Below are positions 1-9,787 of a stretch of 50,590 bases of DNA, in pieces. The notes beneath the pieces were generated by a model. The model searched no databases. It saw only the letters and a list, made by a program, of their open reading frames with translations, and had not been told where the DNA came from. The DNA lies in the NCBI GenBank assembly GCA_002839995.1, contig PGZC01000021.1, positions 1 to 50,590 on the forward strand, written 5' to 3'. This stretch comes from Gammaproteobacteria bacterium HGW-Gammaproteobacteria-4. Its GTDB lineage: Bacteria > Pseudomonadota > Gammaproteobacteria > Xanthomonadales > Xanthomonadaceae. The first letter of the stretch is position 1. The number at the start of each line of letters is the position of its first letter. Made by a program: the position numbers and the translations under genes.

Positions 1-89
1 GCGGAACCGACATCAAACCTTGCAACTGCTTTCGGCTTCCTTTGCGCTTCGCGTCCTTTGCGGACCATTTGCCTTTATCGAGCCACCAG

Positions 90-923
90 CTAATCCGTGT
101 CGCCACCATACAACGCCTTGCGCGGCGCGCCGCTGAGCTCCGCTGCCAGCCGCGCGGCTGGCGCCGGCGCGAGATGCTCGCACAGGCGGGTATACAGACG
201 GCGCCCCGCGATGAGCCGTGCCTGCGCGTCGTCGCCGGCGCCCGCCACCACCAGCACGAACTCGCCGCGGCGCTGGTTCGGGTCGGCTGCCACCTGGGCA
301 TGCACCTCGCTCACGCTGCCGTTGAGCACGGTTTCGTACAGTTTGGTCAACTCGCGTGCCAGGGTGATCTGGCGATCGGCGCCGAACACCGCCAGCAGAT
401 CATCGAGCATCGCCTCGATCCGGTGTGCGCTTTCGTAAAACACCAGGGTACGCGGCTCGGCGACCAGTTGATTCAGGCGTTCCCGGCGTGCTGCGGCCTT
501 GGCCGGCAAAAAACCCTCGAAGCAGAAGCGGTCGCAGGGCTGACCGGAAACCGCCAATGCCGCGAGCAGGGCGCTGGCACCGGGAACCGGGCTGACCGTC
601 ACCCCGGCAGTACGCGCGGCGCGCACCAGCCGAAAACCCGGGTCGCTGAGCAACGGCGTGCCGGCATCGGAGACCAGCGCCATGCTCTCTCCGGCGAGGA
701 GACGTGCCACCAGCACCTCGGCCTGCTCGGCTTCGTTGTGCTCGTGCAGCGCCTGCAACGGCCGCTCGATACCAAAATGGGCCAGCAACTGACGGCTGTG
801 GCGGGTATCCTCGGCACAAATCAGATCGACGCTACGCAACGTCTCCAGTGCCCGCGCGCTGATATCGCCCAGATTGCCGATCGGTGTCGAAACCACAAAC
901 AAGTTGCCGCGGCTGTGTTGCAT
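90..923 (-). CDS. rsmI: 16S rRNA (cytidine-1402-2'-O)-methyltransferase RsmI
   Basis: Predicted SAM-dependent cytoplasmic enzyme that 2'-O-methylates C1402 in the decoding centre of 16S rRNA. The 277-residue product has the tetrapyrrole-methylase-type motifs of the family in order: STPIGNLGDI near residues 12-21, EDTRHSRQLL near 38-47 and LVSDAGTPLLSDPG near 83-96. I take the ATG ending at 923 as the start because the STPIGNL motif normally lies about ten residues from the N terminus. The frame stays open to 1088, but the extra 55 residues look unrelated to the family. It is divergent from lpoA and followed across the gap by yraN; rsmI-lpoA-yraN is a conserved proteobacterial neighbourhood, which supports all three calls. 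Confidence 0.94.
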   Translation of the reverse strand: MQHSRGNLFVVSTPIGNLGDISARALETLRSVDLICAEDTRHSRQLLAHFGIERPLQALHEHNEAEQAEVLVARLLAGESMALVSDAGTPLLSDPGFRLVRAARTAGVTVSPVPGASALLAALAVSGQPCDRFCFEGFLPAKAAARRERLNQLVAEPRTLVFYESAHRIEAMLDDLLAVFGADRQITLARELTKLYETVLNGSVSEVHAQVAADPNQRRGEFVLVVAGAGDDAQARLIAGRRLYTRLCEHLAPAPAARLAAELSGAPRKALYGGDTD

Positions 924-1029
924 AAGGTTCTCCGGATCGCGCCCGGCATTCGCCGATCGTCGCGAATGGCAGGCAGGGTGAAGTAGCATAGACATGTTTG
1001 CCGCAGTCCGCGCCCACAAGAGCTTTCCA

Positions 1030-2856
1030 ATGAATAACGTGTTACGCGCCTTGCTGCTGTCGCTGTTGCTCGGCGGCTGCGTCGCCAATCAGGTCAGCTC
1101 GCAGCGCGAGCCCGAACAGCCACTTGCGCAGGGCCTGTTCGATCAACAACGCTACGACGAAGCCGCGTTGGCGTTCGCGGCAGCGGCAAGCGCCGCCAAC
1201 CGCAGTCCAGAGCACCTCTGGTTGCGCGCAGCCGAGGCGTGGCTGCGCGCTGGCGATATCGAACAGGCGCGTTCGGCCGCGGCGCGGATTCAGGCAACGG
1301 CACTGAAGCCGAATGACCGCGCGCGCTACGCGCTGGTCAACGCCGAACTGGCGCTGGCGAATGGCGATCCCGAGCGGGCGCTGACCGACCTTGCCCCCAG
1401 TGGCGCGAGTCTGCCGCCGTCGCTGGTGATCCGCCGGCAACAATTGCGGGCGCAGGCGTTGCAGCAAACCGGCCAACACCTCGCCGCTGCCGCCGAGTTG
1501 GCGTCCATCGACCCGTTGCTGAGCGGCACCAATCGCCCGGAAAACCGCCGCCAGATCGACGCCCTGCTGGCTCAGGCCGATAGCGCCGCACTTTACGCGC
1601 AAGGCCAGGCGGCACCGCCCGACTCGTCGTTGCGCGGCTTCATCAATCGCGCCCTTGCCGAGCGTGGTCTCAGCCCGATCCCGCGCGGCGCCGACAGCAG
1701 CGAGAGCCCGACCGACTGGAACCTGCCGGCGACGCCGTATCAAGTCGGTGCCGAAGGCTACCGGCCCAGTCGCACCCTGGCAGTGTTGCTGCCGCTGAGT
1801 GGCCGGCTTGCAGGTGCCGGCCGCGCCGTGCTCGATGGCGTGCTGGCGGCACATTTCGAACAGGCCGGCGCGCGTCCACGTCTGCTCGTGATCGATAGCG
1901 CCGGCAGTGCCGAAGGCGCGCTCACGGCATACCAGCAGGCGGTCGATGACGGCGCCGAGCGCGTGCTCGGGCCGCTGGATCGCGATGCCGTCAGTGCCTT
2001 GTTTGCGCTGGAGCAGCAAGCATTGCCGATCCTTGCCCTCAATCGCAGCGGTTTGCCACCGCCGCCCGGTAGTGCCAGCTACACGCTGTCGCCGGAAGAC
2101 GAAGCCGTTGCCGCTGCCGAACGTATGGTCGGCAAGGGCTTGTTTCGGGCGATCGCCGTGGGTAGCACCGATGAGCAAAGCCGACGCGCCGTAGCGGCGT
2201 TTATCGAACACTTCACGCAACGCGGTGGCGAGCTACTGGCAAGCGCCGAGATCCCGGAGTCCGAGCCGAACTTCAGCAACCTGCTGCAACCGCTGTTTGC
2301 GGCCGCCGGTGGCCGGGTGATCAGGGACGAAACCGGGAAAAAGGACGACAGACTCGAGCTTGCCGCCGCGCATGACGCGGTATTCATCGCACTCAAGGCG
2401 CCGCAGGCACGCCTGCTGGTGCCGCAATTGGCGGCGGTGGGAATTGCGCAAAAGCCAATCTTCGCAACCGCGCTGATCGTGTCGGGCAGCGGCGATCTGC
2501 GCCTTGATCTGGAGCTGGAGGGCATCGAATTTCCCGAGTTCCCGTGGCTGCTCGGCGCCACCGACGCACTGCCGGGAGTCGAGCAGCTCGCGCGCACGTT
2601 GCCCAGCGCACGCGGCGCCAGTGCGCGTCTGTTCGGTCTTGGCGCCGACGGCTACCGACTCAGCGCCTATCACGATTACCTGCAAAACCATCCCGGCGCC
2701 TGGCTGCCCGGCGCCAGTGGCCAGCTGCGCATCGACATGTTCGGTAACGTGTTGCGCACACCGGCCTGGGCTGTGTTCAGCGGCGGCCGCACCCGCGCCG
2801 CCATCGAAACCTCGCTGCAACCGCAGGCCGTGGAAGCCAGTGCCGGCGCCTGGTAA
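1030..2856 (+). CDS. lpoA: penicillin-binding protein activator LpoA (LppC family lipoprotein)
   Basis: Outer-membrane lipoprotein that in the known family stimulates the peptidoglycan synthase PBP1a. The 608-residue product starts with a lipoprotein signal peptide ending in the lipobox LGGC (Cys17). An Ala/Leu-rich helical, TPR-like region follows (about 25-220), then a periplasmic-binding-protein-like LppC domain opening with SRTLAVLLPLSGRLAGAG (about 240 onward). The ATG at 1030 is preferred over one 36 bases upstream because it puts the signal peptide at the very N terminus. Only ten bases separate its stop from the yraN start, so the two are probably co-transcribed. Confidence 0.9.
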   Translation: MNNVLRALLLSLLLGGCVANQVSSQREPEQPLAQGLFDQQRYDEAALAFAAAASAANRSPEHLWLRAAEAWLRAGDIEQARSAAARIQATALKPNDRARYALVNAELALANGDPERALTDLAPSGASLPPSLVIRRQQLRAQALQQTGQHLAAAAELASIDPLLSGTNRPENRRQIDALLAQADSAALYAQGQAAPPDSSLRGFINRALAERGLSPIPRGADSSESPTDWNLPATPYQVGAEGYRPSRTLAVLLPLSGRLAGAGRAVLDGVLAAHFEQAGARPRLLVIDSAGSAEGALTAYQQAVDDGAERVLGPLDRDAVSALFALEQQALPILALNRSGLPPPPGSASYTLSPEDEAVAAAERMVGKGLFRAIAVGSTDEQSRRAVAAFIEHFTQRGGELLASAEIPESEPNFSNLLQPLFAAAGGRVIRDETGKKDDRLELAAAHDAVFIALKAPQARLLVPQLAAVGIAQKPIFATALIVSGSGDLRLDLELEGIEFPEFPWLLGATDALPGVEQLARTLPSARGASARLFGLGADGYRLSAYHDYLQNHPGAWLPGASGQLRIDMFGNVLRTPAWAVFSGGRTRAAIETSLQPQAVEASAGAW

Positions 2857-2866
2857 TCCCGGTCCT

Positions 2867-3247
2867 GTGCCATCCGCCTCGCGCCGCGCCATTGGTGCGG
2901 CTGGCGAAGATACCGCGCTGCGTTGGCTGCGCGAACGCGGCTTGCAACTGCTGGCTCGCAATGTGTCGTTCGCGTTCGGTGAAATCGATCTGATCATGCG
3001 CGATGGCGCAACGCTGGTATTCGTCGAAGTGCGGCAACGGCGCGACGGCCGCTTCGGCGGCGCGGCGGCTTCGGTGGATCGACGCAAGTGCGGACGCATC
3101 GCCCGCGCCGCCAGCGCATGGTTGACCAACCATCCGGCGTCGGCGCAGGCACCGTGTCGGTTCGACGTGCTGGCACTGTCCGGACGCGGCAGCGACGTGC
3201 AGATCGAATGGATCCGCGACGCCTTCACCCTCGACGACATCCGCTGA
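2867..3247 (+). CDS. yraN: YraN family protein (UPF0102, endonuclease-like fold)
   Basis: A 126-residue protein of the UPF0102/YraN family, which has a restriction-endonuclease-like fold and no firmly established role. The conserved core is visible as GEDTALRWLRERGLQLLARN near the N terminus, then GEIDLIMRDG and VFVEVRQR, the family's acidic and E-x-K/R-like positions. The start is the GTG at 2867, just after the lpoA stop; it gives the usual family length of about 120 residues. Its TGA overlaps the ATG of the next gene by one base, implying translational coupling to the FAD oxidase. Confidence 0.88.
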   Translation: MPSASRRAIGAAGEDTALRWLRERGLQLLARNVSFAFGEIDLIMRDGATLVFVEVRQRRDGRFGGAAASVDRRKCGRIARAASAWLTNHPASAQAPCRFDVLALSGRGSDVQIEWIRDAFTLDDIR

Positions 3248-4641
3248 TGCCCGATCCGCACGACACCCTGCCCGAGGCCCTGCGCAAGCGACTGGCACAG
3301 TGCTTCGATGCCGATGCCCTGCTGCTGTCGCCCGCGCAGCGGCTGAGCTACGGCTACGACAACTCGCGCCGCTCCGCGATGCCGGCGGCGGTGGTGCTGC
3401 CCACGGAAACCGCGCAGGTAGTGGAACTGGTGCGTGCCTGTCGCGCCCAGCGAATGCCGATCATCGCGCGCGGTCGCGGTACCAATACCACCGGCGCCAC
3501 GGTGCCGGTCCACGGCGGCGTGGTGGTCAGCTTCGAGCGCATGAACCGGTTGCTGCGCATGGCGCCTGAAGATCGCGTGGCGCTGGTCGAACCGGGCCTG
3601 CTCAACGGCGACCTGCAACTGGCCGCGAAATCGCATGCCCTGTTCTGGCCGCCCGACCCCACCAGCGCCGCTTACAGCAGCATTGCTGGCAACATCGCCT
3701 GCAATGCCGGCGGCCCGCGCGCAGTGAAATACGGCGCCTGCCGCGACAACGTGCTCGGCGTCGCGGCCGTCACCGGCGCCGGCGAACTGATCCGCTGCGG
3801 CGGCGCCACCAGCAAGGCCGCTTCGGGCTACGACTTCACCCGGTTCATCGTCGGCTCCGAAGGCACCCTGGCCCTGATCGTCGAAGCCACGCTGGCACTG
3901 CGACCCCTGCCCAGCGCCCGCCGCGCGCTGCGTGCGCTGTACGCGGATGTCGAAACCGCCGCCGCCGCCGTTGCCCGGCTGATGGCGCAAGCGCACACCC
4001 CATCGATGCTCGAGTTCATGGATGGCGAATGCGTACGCCTGGCGCGTGCGATCGGCGGCGCCGACATTCCCGCGGCCGGCGCGCTGCTGATGATCGAAGC
4101 CGATGGCGACGCCGACACCCTGGATGCAGCCGTTGCCGCACTGGAACGCGCCGCCAGCGGCCCGGGCCTGATCGCACTGAGTACGGCACCCGACGAAGCC
4201 GCAAGCGAAACGCTGTGGGCTGCGCGCAAGGCGCTCTCGCCGTCGCTGCGCTCCATTGCCGCAGGCAAGATCAACGAGGACGTGGTGGTGCCGGTCAGCC
4301 GCATACCGGCGCTGGTGACAGGAGTGTCTGCCCTCGCCCGCGAATTCGAACTCGCCATCGTCAACTTCGGCCACGTCGGCAACGGCAATCTGCACGTCAA
4401 CATTCTCTACGACCCGGCCGACGCGGCGCAAAGCGCCCGCGCCCACGCCGTGCTGCCGCGTGTGTTCGCGTTGACGCTCGCACTCGGCGGCACCCTCTCC
4501 GGCGAGCACGGCATCGGCCTTGGCAAACGCGCGTTCATGACGCAGGCGCACAGCGCCGAAACCCTCGGCCTGATGCGCGCCGTCAAAGCGCAGTTCGATC
4601 CCGACGGCATTCTCAATCCGGGCAAGCTGTTGCCCGAGTGA
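3247..4641 (+). CDS. FAD-linked oxidase, GlcD/D-lactate dehydrogenase type
   Basis: Predicted flavoprotein 2-hydroxyacid dehydrogenase of 464 residues. The N-terminal half is a PCMH-type FAD-binding domain with the phosphate-binding stretch [14 protein letters not shown] (about 75-88) and [16 protein letters not shown] further on. The C-terminal FAD-oxidase domain has the paired motifs [12 protein letters not shown] (about 362) and [13 protein letters not shown] (about 418), which form the substrate/metal site in glycolate oxidase subunit GlcD and D-lactate dehydrogenases. The substrate cannot be read from sequence; D-lactate, glycolate or D-2-hydroxyglutarate are all possible. No GlcE or GlcF partner lies nearby, so it probably works as a single subunit. 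Its 3' end overlaps the converging pseudouridine synthase gene by 29 bases. Confidence 0.87.
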   Translation: MPDPHDTLPEALRKRLAQCFDADALLLSPAQRLSYGYDNSRRSAMPAAVVLPTETAQVVELVRACRAQRMPIIARGRGTNTTGATVPVHGGVVVSFERMNRLLRMAPEDRVALVEPGLLNGDLQLAAKSHALFWPPDPTSAAYSSIAGNIACNAGGPRAVKYGACRDNVLGVAAVTGAGELIRCGGATSKAASGYDFTRFIVGSEGTLALIVEATLALRPLPSARRALRALYADVETAAAAVARLMAQAHTPSMLEFMDGECVRLARAIGGADIPAAGALLMIEADGDADTLDAAVAALERAASGPGLIALSTAPDEAASETLWAARKALSPSLRSIAAGKINEDVVVPVSRIPALVTGVSALAREFELAIVNFGHVGNGNLHVNILYDPADAAQSARAHAVLPRVFALTLALGGTLSGEHGIGLGKRAFMTQAHSAETLGLMRAVKAQFDPDGILNPGKLLPE

Positions 4642-5386
4642 CCTGACCGCACAGCGACGCCAACTCGTCGTCGGTAACGTGACGCCATTGGCCTTTGCCC
4701 AGATCGCCCAGTGCCAAGTCACCGATGGCAACACGCACCAGCCGCAGCACGCCCATGTCGCACGCCGCCAGCAGCCGCCGGATCTGCCGGTTGCGGCCTT
4801 CGTCGAGCACGATTTCCAGCCAGGCATTGCGCTGACCGGCGCGCAGCAGACGTGCGCTGCGCGCCCTGAGCCATCCACCGTCGCAATCCGCACCTGCCTC
4901 GATCCTCGCCAGCAACGCAGCGTCGGGGATTGCGCCAACCTTGACGTGGTAGGTCTTGCTTGGACCGGTATCGGGATCGGTGATGCGGGCGGCCCATTCG
5001 GGATCGTTGCTGAACAACAGCAAGCCCTCGCTCGCCTTGTCCAGCCGGCCGACCGGTGCCAGCCACGGCAATCCGGCATCGCGCAAGCACGCGTAGACGG
5101 TGTCGCGGCCGCGTTCGTCGTCGACACTGGTAACCAGCCCGCGCGGCTTGTTGAGCATCACGTGCAACGGCTCCGCCCGCGCCAATGCCGCGCCATCGAC
5201 GGCGAGCCGATCGCGCTCGCGCCGGGTCGGCGATTCCGGATCGGTGACAACCCGGCCATTGACGCTGACCCGCCCTGATCGCACCAACACTTCGGCTTGA
5301 CTGCGCGAGCACACTCCCAATTTCGACAACACCCGCGCCAGACCATGACATGGCACTTGCGTTGCTTTGGATGGCGCTCGACGCAT
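4613..5386 (-). CDS. pseudouridine synthase, RsuA/RluB/RluE family
   Basis: Predicted RNA uridine isomerase of 257 residues. An S4 RNA-binding domain occupies about residues 14-70 ([16 protein letters not shown], then GRVSVNG). The catalytic domain carries [10 protein letters not shown] and the family signature [12 protein letters not shown], whose Asp is the nucleophile, and ends with [21 protein letters not shown]. The length fits small-subunit or large-subunit rRNA enzymes, and I cannot choose between RsuA, RluB and RluE from sequence. It is monocistronic and convergent with the FAD oxidase gene, with a 29-base antisense overlap of the two 3' ends. Confidence 0.9.
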   Translation of the reverse strand: MRRAPSKATQVPCHGLARVLSKLGVCSRSQAEVLVRSGRVSVNGRVVTDPESPTRRERDRLAVDGAALARAEPLHVMLNKPRGLVTSVDDERGRDTVYACLRDAGLPWLAPVGRLDKASEGLLLFSNDPEWAARITDPDTGPSKTYHVKVGAIPDAALLARIEAGADCDGGWLRARSARLLRAGQRNAWLEIVLDEGRNRQIRRLLAACDMGVLRLVRVAIGDLALGDLGKGQWRHVTDDELASLCGQVTRATACPD

Positions 5387-5636
5387 TTGCAGAAAATCCT
5401 GTAAAATTCAACAAAACCAATAGTCTGTATCGGCTGCGTGCGCGACATCGCAGCTTTTTCCGGCAAACCACACCGACGAGCCTAGTTTAGCGTTTCGCGA
5501 TCTGCGAATATCACGCCTTGAGGTCGGTGTGCGTCCGCGGCGCAAGCGCTGCGTCGCTTCGGCTTGCCCGGTCGCGAGTAACACGCACCCGTGTCGCCGG
5601 CCCACACCTGATCGGCGTGTCCCCAGGAGTCAAGCA

Positions 5637-6719
5637 ATGTCCGTCCCCGTGATGCCCAGCAAGATACCCCCGAGTGCCAGTGCAACCGATACCGCCGCAC
5701 TGGGCGAAGCGCGCGCCCTGGTGCGCGACCTGTTTACCGCGCGTGCCGGGCTGTACTGGTTCGATTTCCTGGCCAGCACCACCATCGGCTGGGCGGCATT
5801 CGTGGCAGCTGTGCTGTTGCCGGCGTGGTCGGCACTGCAGGCGCTTTGCGTTGCGGTGAGCATCGTCGCACTTTATCGTTCGGTGATCTTCGTCCACGAA
5901 CTGGCTCACCTCGGCCCGCGTGTGTGGCCGGGTTTCCGACTGGCGTGGAACCTGCTTTGCGGCGGACCGATGCTGGTGCAGTCCTACACTTACAGCGGTG
6001 TGCACAACCTGCATCACTACCAGCAACTCTACGGCACCCGCGATGACGGCGAGTACCTGCCCTTCGCACGGATGCGGCCGCTGGCGGTGTTTGGACATTG
6101 GGCCCTGGGGATGGTCGTGCCGGCGTTCGTCCTGGTACGCGCCATGATTCTGGTGCCACTGTCGTGGCTGATTCCGCCACTGGCAAAATGGTTGTGGGAA
6201 CGCGCCTCGTCGCTGGTCATCGACCCGGAGTTCAAGCGTCCGCACTCCAAGCACGACGATCCGAGTTGGCGCTGGCAGGACGCGTACGCGTGGTTCTGTG
6301 CGAGCACTGCGATCGCCCTGATGGCGTTTGCGGTGTTGCCGTGGCGCGTTTTGCTGCTGTGGTACGTGTTGTTGACCGGCATTCTCTCGTTGAACGGTTT
6401 GCGTACGCTGGTCGCGCACCGTTACCGGTTCCCCGGCGAGCGCCCACTGACCCTGATGGAGCAGTTCCACGACTCGGTGGACGTACCCGGCCACCGCTTG
6501 CTGACGCCGCTGTGGGCGCCGGTCGGTCTGCGCTTTCACGCCACCCATCACCTGTTCCCGGGCATGCCGTATCACAACCTCGGAACCGCTTATCGGCGGC
6601 TGAAAAATGGCCTGTCGGATCCGTCCTGGTTTCTCGATTCGAGTGAGCGCAACCTGTTTACCGGGCTGCGGCGTCTGCTTCGTGAATCGATGACGCGCTC
6701 GCGACCCGACAGATCCTGA
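5637..6719 (+). CDS. fatty acid desaturase (membrane di-iron, DesA-like)
   Basis: Integral-membrane di-iron desaturase of 360 residues. The three histidine clusters are in order: HELAH (87-91), HNLHH (123-127) and HATHH (301-305), with hydrophobic segments around 45-85, 155-185 and 220-255. The regiospecificity is not predictable; family members desaturate acyl lipids or related isoprenoids. The start at 5637 is supported by an AGGAG ribosome-binding site eight bases upstream. It heads the run of lipid genes extending to 13446, though the 75-base gap to the next gene leaves room for a separate promoter. Confidence 0.88.
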   Translation: MSVPVMPSKIPPSASATDTAALGEARALVRDLFTARAGLYWFDFLASTTIGWAAFVAAVLLPAWSALQALCVAVSIVALYRSVIFVHELAHLGPRVWPGFRLAWNLLCGGPMLVQSYTYSGVHNLHHYQQLYGTRDDGEYLPFARMRPLAVFGHWALGMVVPAFVLVRAMILVPLSWLIPPLAKWLWERASSLVIDPEFKRPHSKHDDPSWRWQDAYAWFCASTAIALMAFAVLPWRVLLLWYVLLTGILSLNGLRTLVAHRYRFPGERPLTLMEQFHDSVDVPGHRLLTPLWAPVGLRFHATHHLFPGMPYHNLGTAYRRLKNGLSDPSWFLDSSERNLFTGLRRLLRESMTRSRPDRS

Positions 6720-6730
6720 ACACCGTCCCG

Positions 6731-6779
6731 ATCGACGCCGAGCGTCGATTGTTGACGTTTGCTGGATTCACCGCATCAT
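6731..6779 (+). promoter_or_regulatory. hairpin and possible sigma-70 promoter before the second desaturase
   Basis: An 8-bp inverted repeat (ATCGACGC, loop CGA, GCGTCGAT) at 6731-6749 lies just past the first desaturase stop. It is followed by TTGACG (6752-6757) and, 16 bases on, CATCAT (6774-6779). The hexamers are only moderate matches. The hairpin has no U-run, so it is more likely an attenuator or processing site than a terminator. Confidence 0.3.
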
Positions 6780-6794
6780 CACCGCGGCGCAGGC

Positions 6795-7772
6795 ATGCTG
6801 CGCCGCATGACCGATCCAGCTTCCATCGCGCACACGGCAACCGCCACGACAACACACGACATCTGGCGCTCGCTGCGCCGCTGGTTCGACAGCGACAGCG
6901 GCGATCCCGAAGCTGCCAGCGACACCATCGACTGGCTGCGGGTAGTGCCGTTTGTGGCGCTGCATCTGGCATGCATCGGCGTGGTCTGGGTAGGGTACTC
7001 ACCTGTCGCGCTGGCTGCCGCCGCGCTGTTGTACGCAGCACGCATGTTTGCGATTACCGGTTTTTACCACCGCTACTTTTCGCACAAGGCATTCCGCACC
7101 TCGCGACCGACACAGTTTGCGTTCGCCCTGCTTGGCGCAGCCAGCGTGCAACGCGGACCGCTGTGGTGGGCCGCACATCATCGCAACCACCATCGCCACT
7201 CGGATACCGAAAGCGACCTTCACTCGCCGCTCAATCGCGGCTTTTGGTGGAGTCATGTCGGCTGGTTTCTGAGCAAGCGCGGATTTTCCACCGATCACAA
7301 GCGCATCCCCGATCTGATGCGGTTCCCGGAACTGCGTTGGCTCGATCGCTTCGACCTGCTAGTTCCGCTGGTGTTGGCGATCGCGCTGTACGCGATTGGC
7401 AGCATCCTGCAGGAAACGTATCCGCAGTTGGGCACCGATGGCCCGCAAATGCTGGTCTGGGGATTTTTCATCTCCACGGTCGCGCTCTTCCATGCCACGG
7501 TAACGATCAACTCGCTGGCGCACCGCTGGGGTAGCCGCCGCTTCGCGACCCGCGACAACAGTCGCAACAACTGGTTTCTGGCCCTGCTCACCTTCGGCGA
7601 GGGCTGGCACAACAATCATCATCACTTTCCAGGCGCGGCACGCCAGGGCTTCCGCTGGTGGGAGATCGACCTCACCTACGTTGGTCTGCGCGCGCTGTCG
7701 TGGGTCGGACTGGTGTGGGATCTCAATCCGATACCGGAACGCTTGCGCAATCGCGGCAACGAGGCAGGCTGA
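6795..7772 (+). CDS. acyl-CoA/acyl-lipid delta-9-type fatty acid desaturase
   Basis: Second membrane di-iron desaturase, 325 residues, of the stearoyl-CoA (OLE1/DesC) branch. The three boxes are HRYFSH (92-97), HHRNHH (128-133) and GEGWHNNHHH (268-277). This differs from the preceding gene, whose boxes are of the DesA type, so the two are not recent duplicates. It would introduce a cis double bond at mid-chain, giving the substrate needed by the cyclopropane synthase downstream. Start choice is uncertain between ATG 6795 and ATG 6807; neither has a strong ribosome-binding site. Three bases separate its stop from the next start, so translational coupling is likely. Confidence 0.88.
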   Translation: MLRRMTDPASIAHTATATTTHDIWRSLRRWFDSDSGDPEAASDTIDWLRVVPFVALHLACIGVVWVGYSPVALAAAALLYAARMFAITGFYHRYFSHKAFRTSRPTQFAFALLGAASVQRGPLWWAAHHRNHHRHSDTESDLHSPLNRGFWWSHVGWFLSKRGFSTDHKRIPDLMRFPELRWLDRFDLLVPLVLAIALYAIGSILQETYPQLGTDGPQMLVWGFFISTVALFHATVTINSLAHRWGSRRFATRDNSRNNWFLALLTFGEGWHNNHHHFPGAARQGFRWWEIDLTYVGLRALSWVGLVWDLNPIPERLRNRGNEAG

Positions 7773-7775
7773 GCC

Positions 7776-9017
7776 ATGCGCATCGCAGTGATCGGCAGCG
7801 GCATCGCGGGCCTCGGCTGCGCCTGGTTGATGTCGAGAAAGCATGATGTGGTGTTGTTCGAGTGCGACAGCAAGCTCGGCGGACACACCCACACCCATGA
7901 CATCGAGCGATTTGGCGAACGCTACCGCATCGACACCGGCTTCATCGTTCATAACCGTGCCCACTACCCATTGCTCGGCCGGCTATTCGATGAACTTGGC
8001 GTGGCGACCCAACCGACCTGCATGAGTTTTTCGGTACGCGACGATCGCATCGGCCTGGAATACAACGCCAGGAATCTCGATACCCTGTTTTGCCAGCGAC
8101 GCAATCTGGTTTCGCCACGGTTCTGGAACATGGTGCGCGATATCGCCCGCTTCTACCGTGAAGCACCGGCCCTGTTGCATTCGCCGGACGATGGCCCGAG
8201 CCTCGGCGATTACCTTGAACACAACCGCTATTCCGATTTGTTCATCGAAGACCACCTGCTGCCGATGGCATCGGCATTGTGGTCGTCGCCACACACACAA
8301 GCGCGCGCATTCCCGGCCAAGTACCTGGTCGCGTTCATGGCCAATCACCAGATGCTGCAACTCAGCGGGCGATCTTCGTGGCGCGTCGTAACCGGCGGCT
8401 CGGATCGCTACGTGCAGGCGATGAGCGCGCGCTGGGGGGTGCAGGTGCGCTTGGCCTGCGCGGTGCGCTCGGTGCGACGGACCGCAACGTCGGTGCTGGT
8501 CGGAACGGCACACGGCGAAGACGCTTTCGATCAGGTGGTGTTGGCATGCCACAGCGACCAGGCCCTCGCATTGCTGGCCGATGCCAGCGACGCAGAACAT
8601 GCCGTGCTCGGCGCAATCGACTACCAGAACAACGATGTCGTGTTGCACACCGACGCACGCTTGCTGCCGCGGCGGAAAAACGCATGGGCCGCATGGAATG
8701 CGCACGTCGCGGGCGATCGTTCCGCAGCGTGTTCGGTGAGCTACTGCATGAACGTGCTGCAATCGATCCAGAGCCCCGAGCCGTTCGTGGTCAGCTTGAA
8801 TCGCGGCGATGCGATCGACCCGCAACGGGTCATCGCCCGCATGAGCTACCAACACCCGGTTTACAGTCACGCCACGATAGCGGCACAGCGGCAACGCGAT
8901 CGAATCAACGGTCAGAATCGGACCTGGTACTGCGGCGCCTACTGGGGGTTTGGGTTCCACGAGGATGGGCTGCGCAGCGGTGTCGAGGTCGCCAACGCGC
9001 TGGGAGTTCCATGGTGA
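7776..9017 (+). CDS. FAD-dependent amine oxidase-like protein (NAD(P)-binding, lipid cluster type)
   Basis: Flavoprotein of 413 residues beginning with the Rossmann dinucleotide-binding motif IAVIGSGIAGLGCAW, followed by the second FAD-contact region ECDSKLGGHTHTH. It belongs to the amine-oxidase/phytoene-desaturase-like group that typically sits directly before DUF1365 and cfa genes in proteobacteria. In Rhodobacter, genes of such clusters have been implicated in methylated and furan fatty acid synthesis. By analogy I infer oxidation or desaturation of a modified acyl chain, not of an amine. Its stop lies inside the first codons of the DUF1365 gene, so the two are tightly coupled. Confidence 0.87.
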   Translation: MRIAVIGSGIAGLGCAWLMSRKHDVVLFECDSKLGGHTHTHDIERFGERYRIDTGFIVHNRAHYPLLGRLFDELGVATQPTCMSFSVRDDRIGLEYNARNLDTLFCQRRNLVSPRFWNMVRDIARFYREAPALLHSPDDGPSLGDYLEHNRYSDLFIEDHLLPMASALWSSPHTQARAFPAKYLVAFMANHQMLQLSGRSSWRVVTGGSDRYVQAMSARWGVQVRLACAVRSVRRTATSVLVGTAHGEDAFDQVVLACHSDQALALLADASDAEHAVLGAIDYQNNDVVLHTDARLLPRRKNAWAAWNAHVAGDRSAACSVSYCMNVLQSIQSPEPFVVSLNRGDAIDPQRVIARMSYQHPVYSHATIAAQRQRDRINGQNRTWYCGAYWGFGFHEDGLRSGVEVANALGVPW

Positions 9018-9787
9018 TGCACAGTGCGATCTACGAAGGGCGCGTTCGCCATTGCCGCTCGCACCCTGCCGCGCATGCGTTTTCATACCGTGTGTTCATG
9101 CTCTGGCTGGATCTGGCCGAACTCGATGTGGTGTTCGCACGGCGTTGGCTGTGGTCGATCGGCCGCCGAAACCTGGCAGCGTTTCATCGCGCCGACTACC
9201 ACGGCGACGCGCATGTACCGCTGGATCAGGCCGTGCGCGATACCGTTCAGGCCGCTCTTGGTCAACGCCCCGATGGGCCGATCCGCCTGCTTGCGCACTT
9301 GCGCTATTTCGGCATGTGCTTCAACCCGGTGAGCTTTTATTTCGGCTACGACGCCGCCGGAAAGAACCTGCGATGGGTCATGGCCGAAATCACCAACACC
9401 CCGTGGCGGGAGCGCCATGCCTACGTGTTGTCGGTTGTCGATGCCTCTGCATCCGGCGAGACCCTGTGCTGGGAATTCGACAAGCGCTTCCACGTTTCGC
9501 CGTTCGTGGCGATGGAACGTCGCTATCGCTGGCGGATCTCCGCTCCCGGTGAACATTTGCATATTCACATGCGTGTGTTTGCCGGCGCACAGCGCGAGTT
9601 CGATGCCGCGATGGGCTTGCGACGCCGACCGCTCAATGCCGGCGCGATGGCCTGGATGCTGCTGCGCTACCCGGCCATTACCGCGAAGATCGTTGCCGCG
9701 ATCCACTGGCAGGCGCTGCGTCTCTGGCTGAAACGCGTGCCGGTGCATGACCACCCAGGAACCGTTATCCGGAGACATCAGCGATGA
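9011..9787 (+). CDS. DUF1365 family protein of the cfa cluster
   Basis: A 258-residue DUF1365 protein of unknown biochemical role. The conserved family core is visible as LAHLRYFGMCFNPVSFYFGY and the following TNTPWRERHAYVL. No signal peptide or clear transmembrane span is seen apart from a hydrophobic stretch near residues 205-220. Start options are ATG 9011 or ATG 9017; the latter shares bases with the preceding TGA. The 3' end overlaps the cfa ATG by four bases. Constant co-occurrence with an amine-oxidase-like gene and cfa in many genomes implies a shared lipid-modification step. Confidence 0.85.
   Translation: MVMHSAIYEGRVRHCRSHPAAHAFSYRVFMLWLDLAELDVVFARRWLWSIGRRNLAAFHRADYHGDAHVPLDQAVRDTVQAALGQRPDGPIRLLAHLRYFGMCFNPVSFYFGYDAAGKNLRWVMAEITNTPWRERHAYVLSVVDASASGETLCWEFDKRFHVSPFVAMERRYRWRISAPGEHLHIHMRVFAGAQREFDAAMGLRRRPLNAGAMAWMLLRYPAITAKIVAAIHWQALRLWLKRVPVHDHPGTVIRRHQR

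Noticed and set aside
2233-5127. 964-codon open frame on the minus strand
   Set aside because: It runs antisense to lpoA, yraN and the FAD oxidase, all with strong family motifs. Its translation is Ala/Arg/Gly-rich without domains; long antisense frames are expected in GC-rich DNA.
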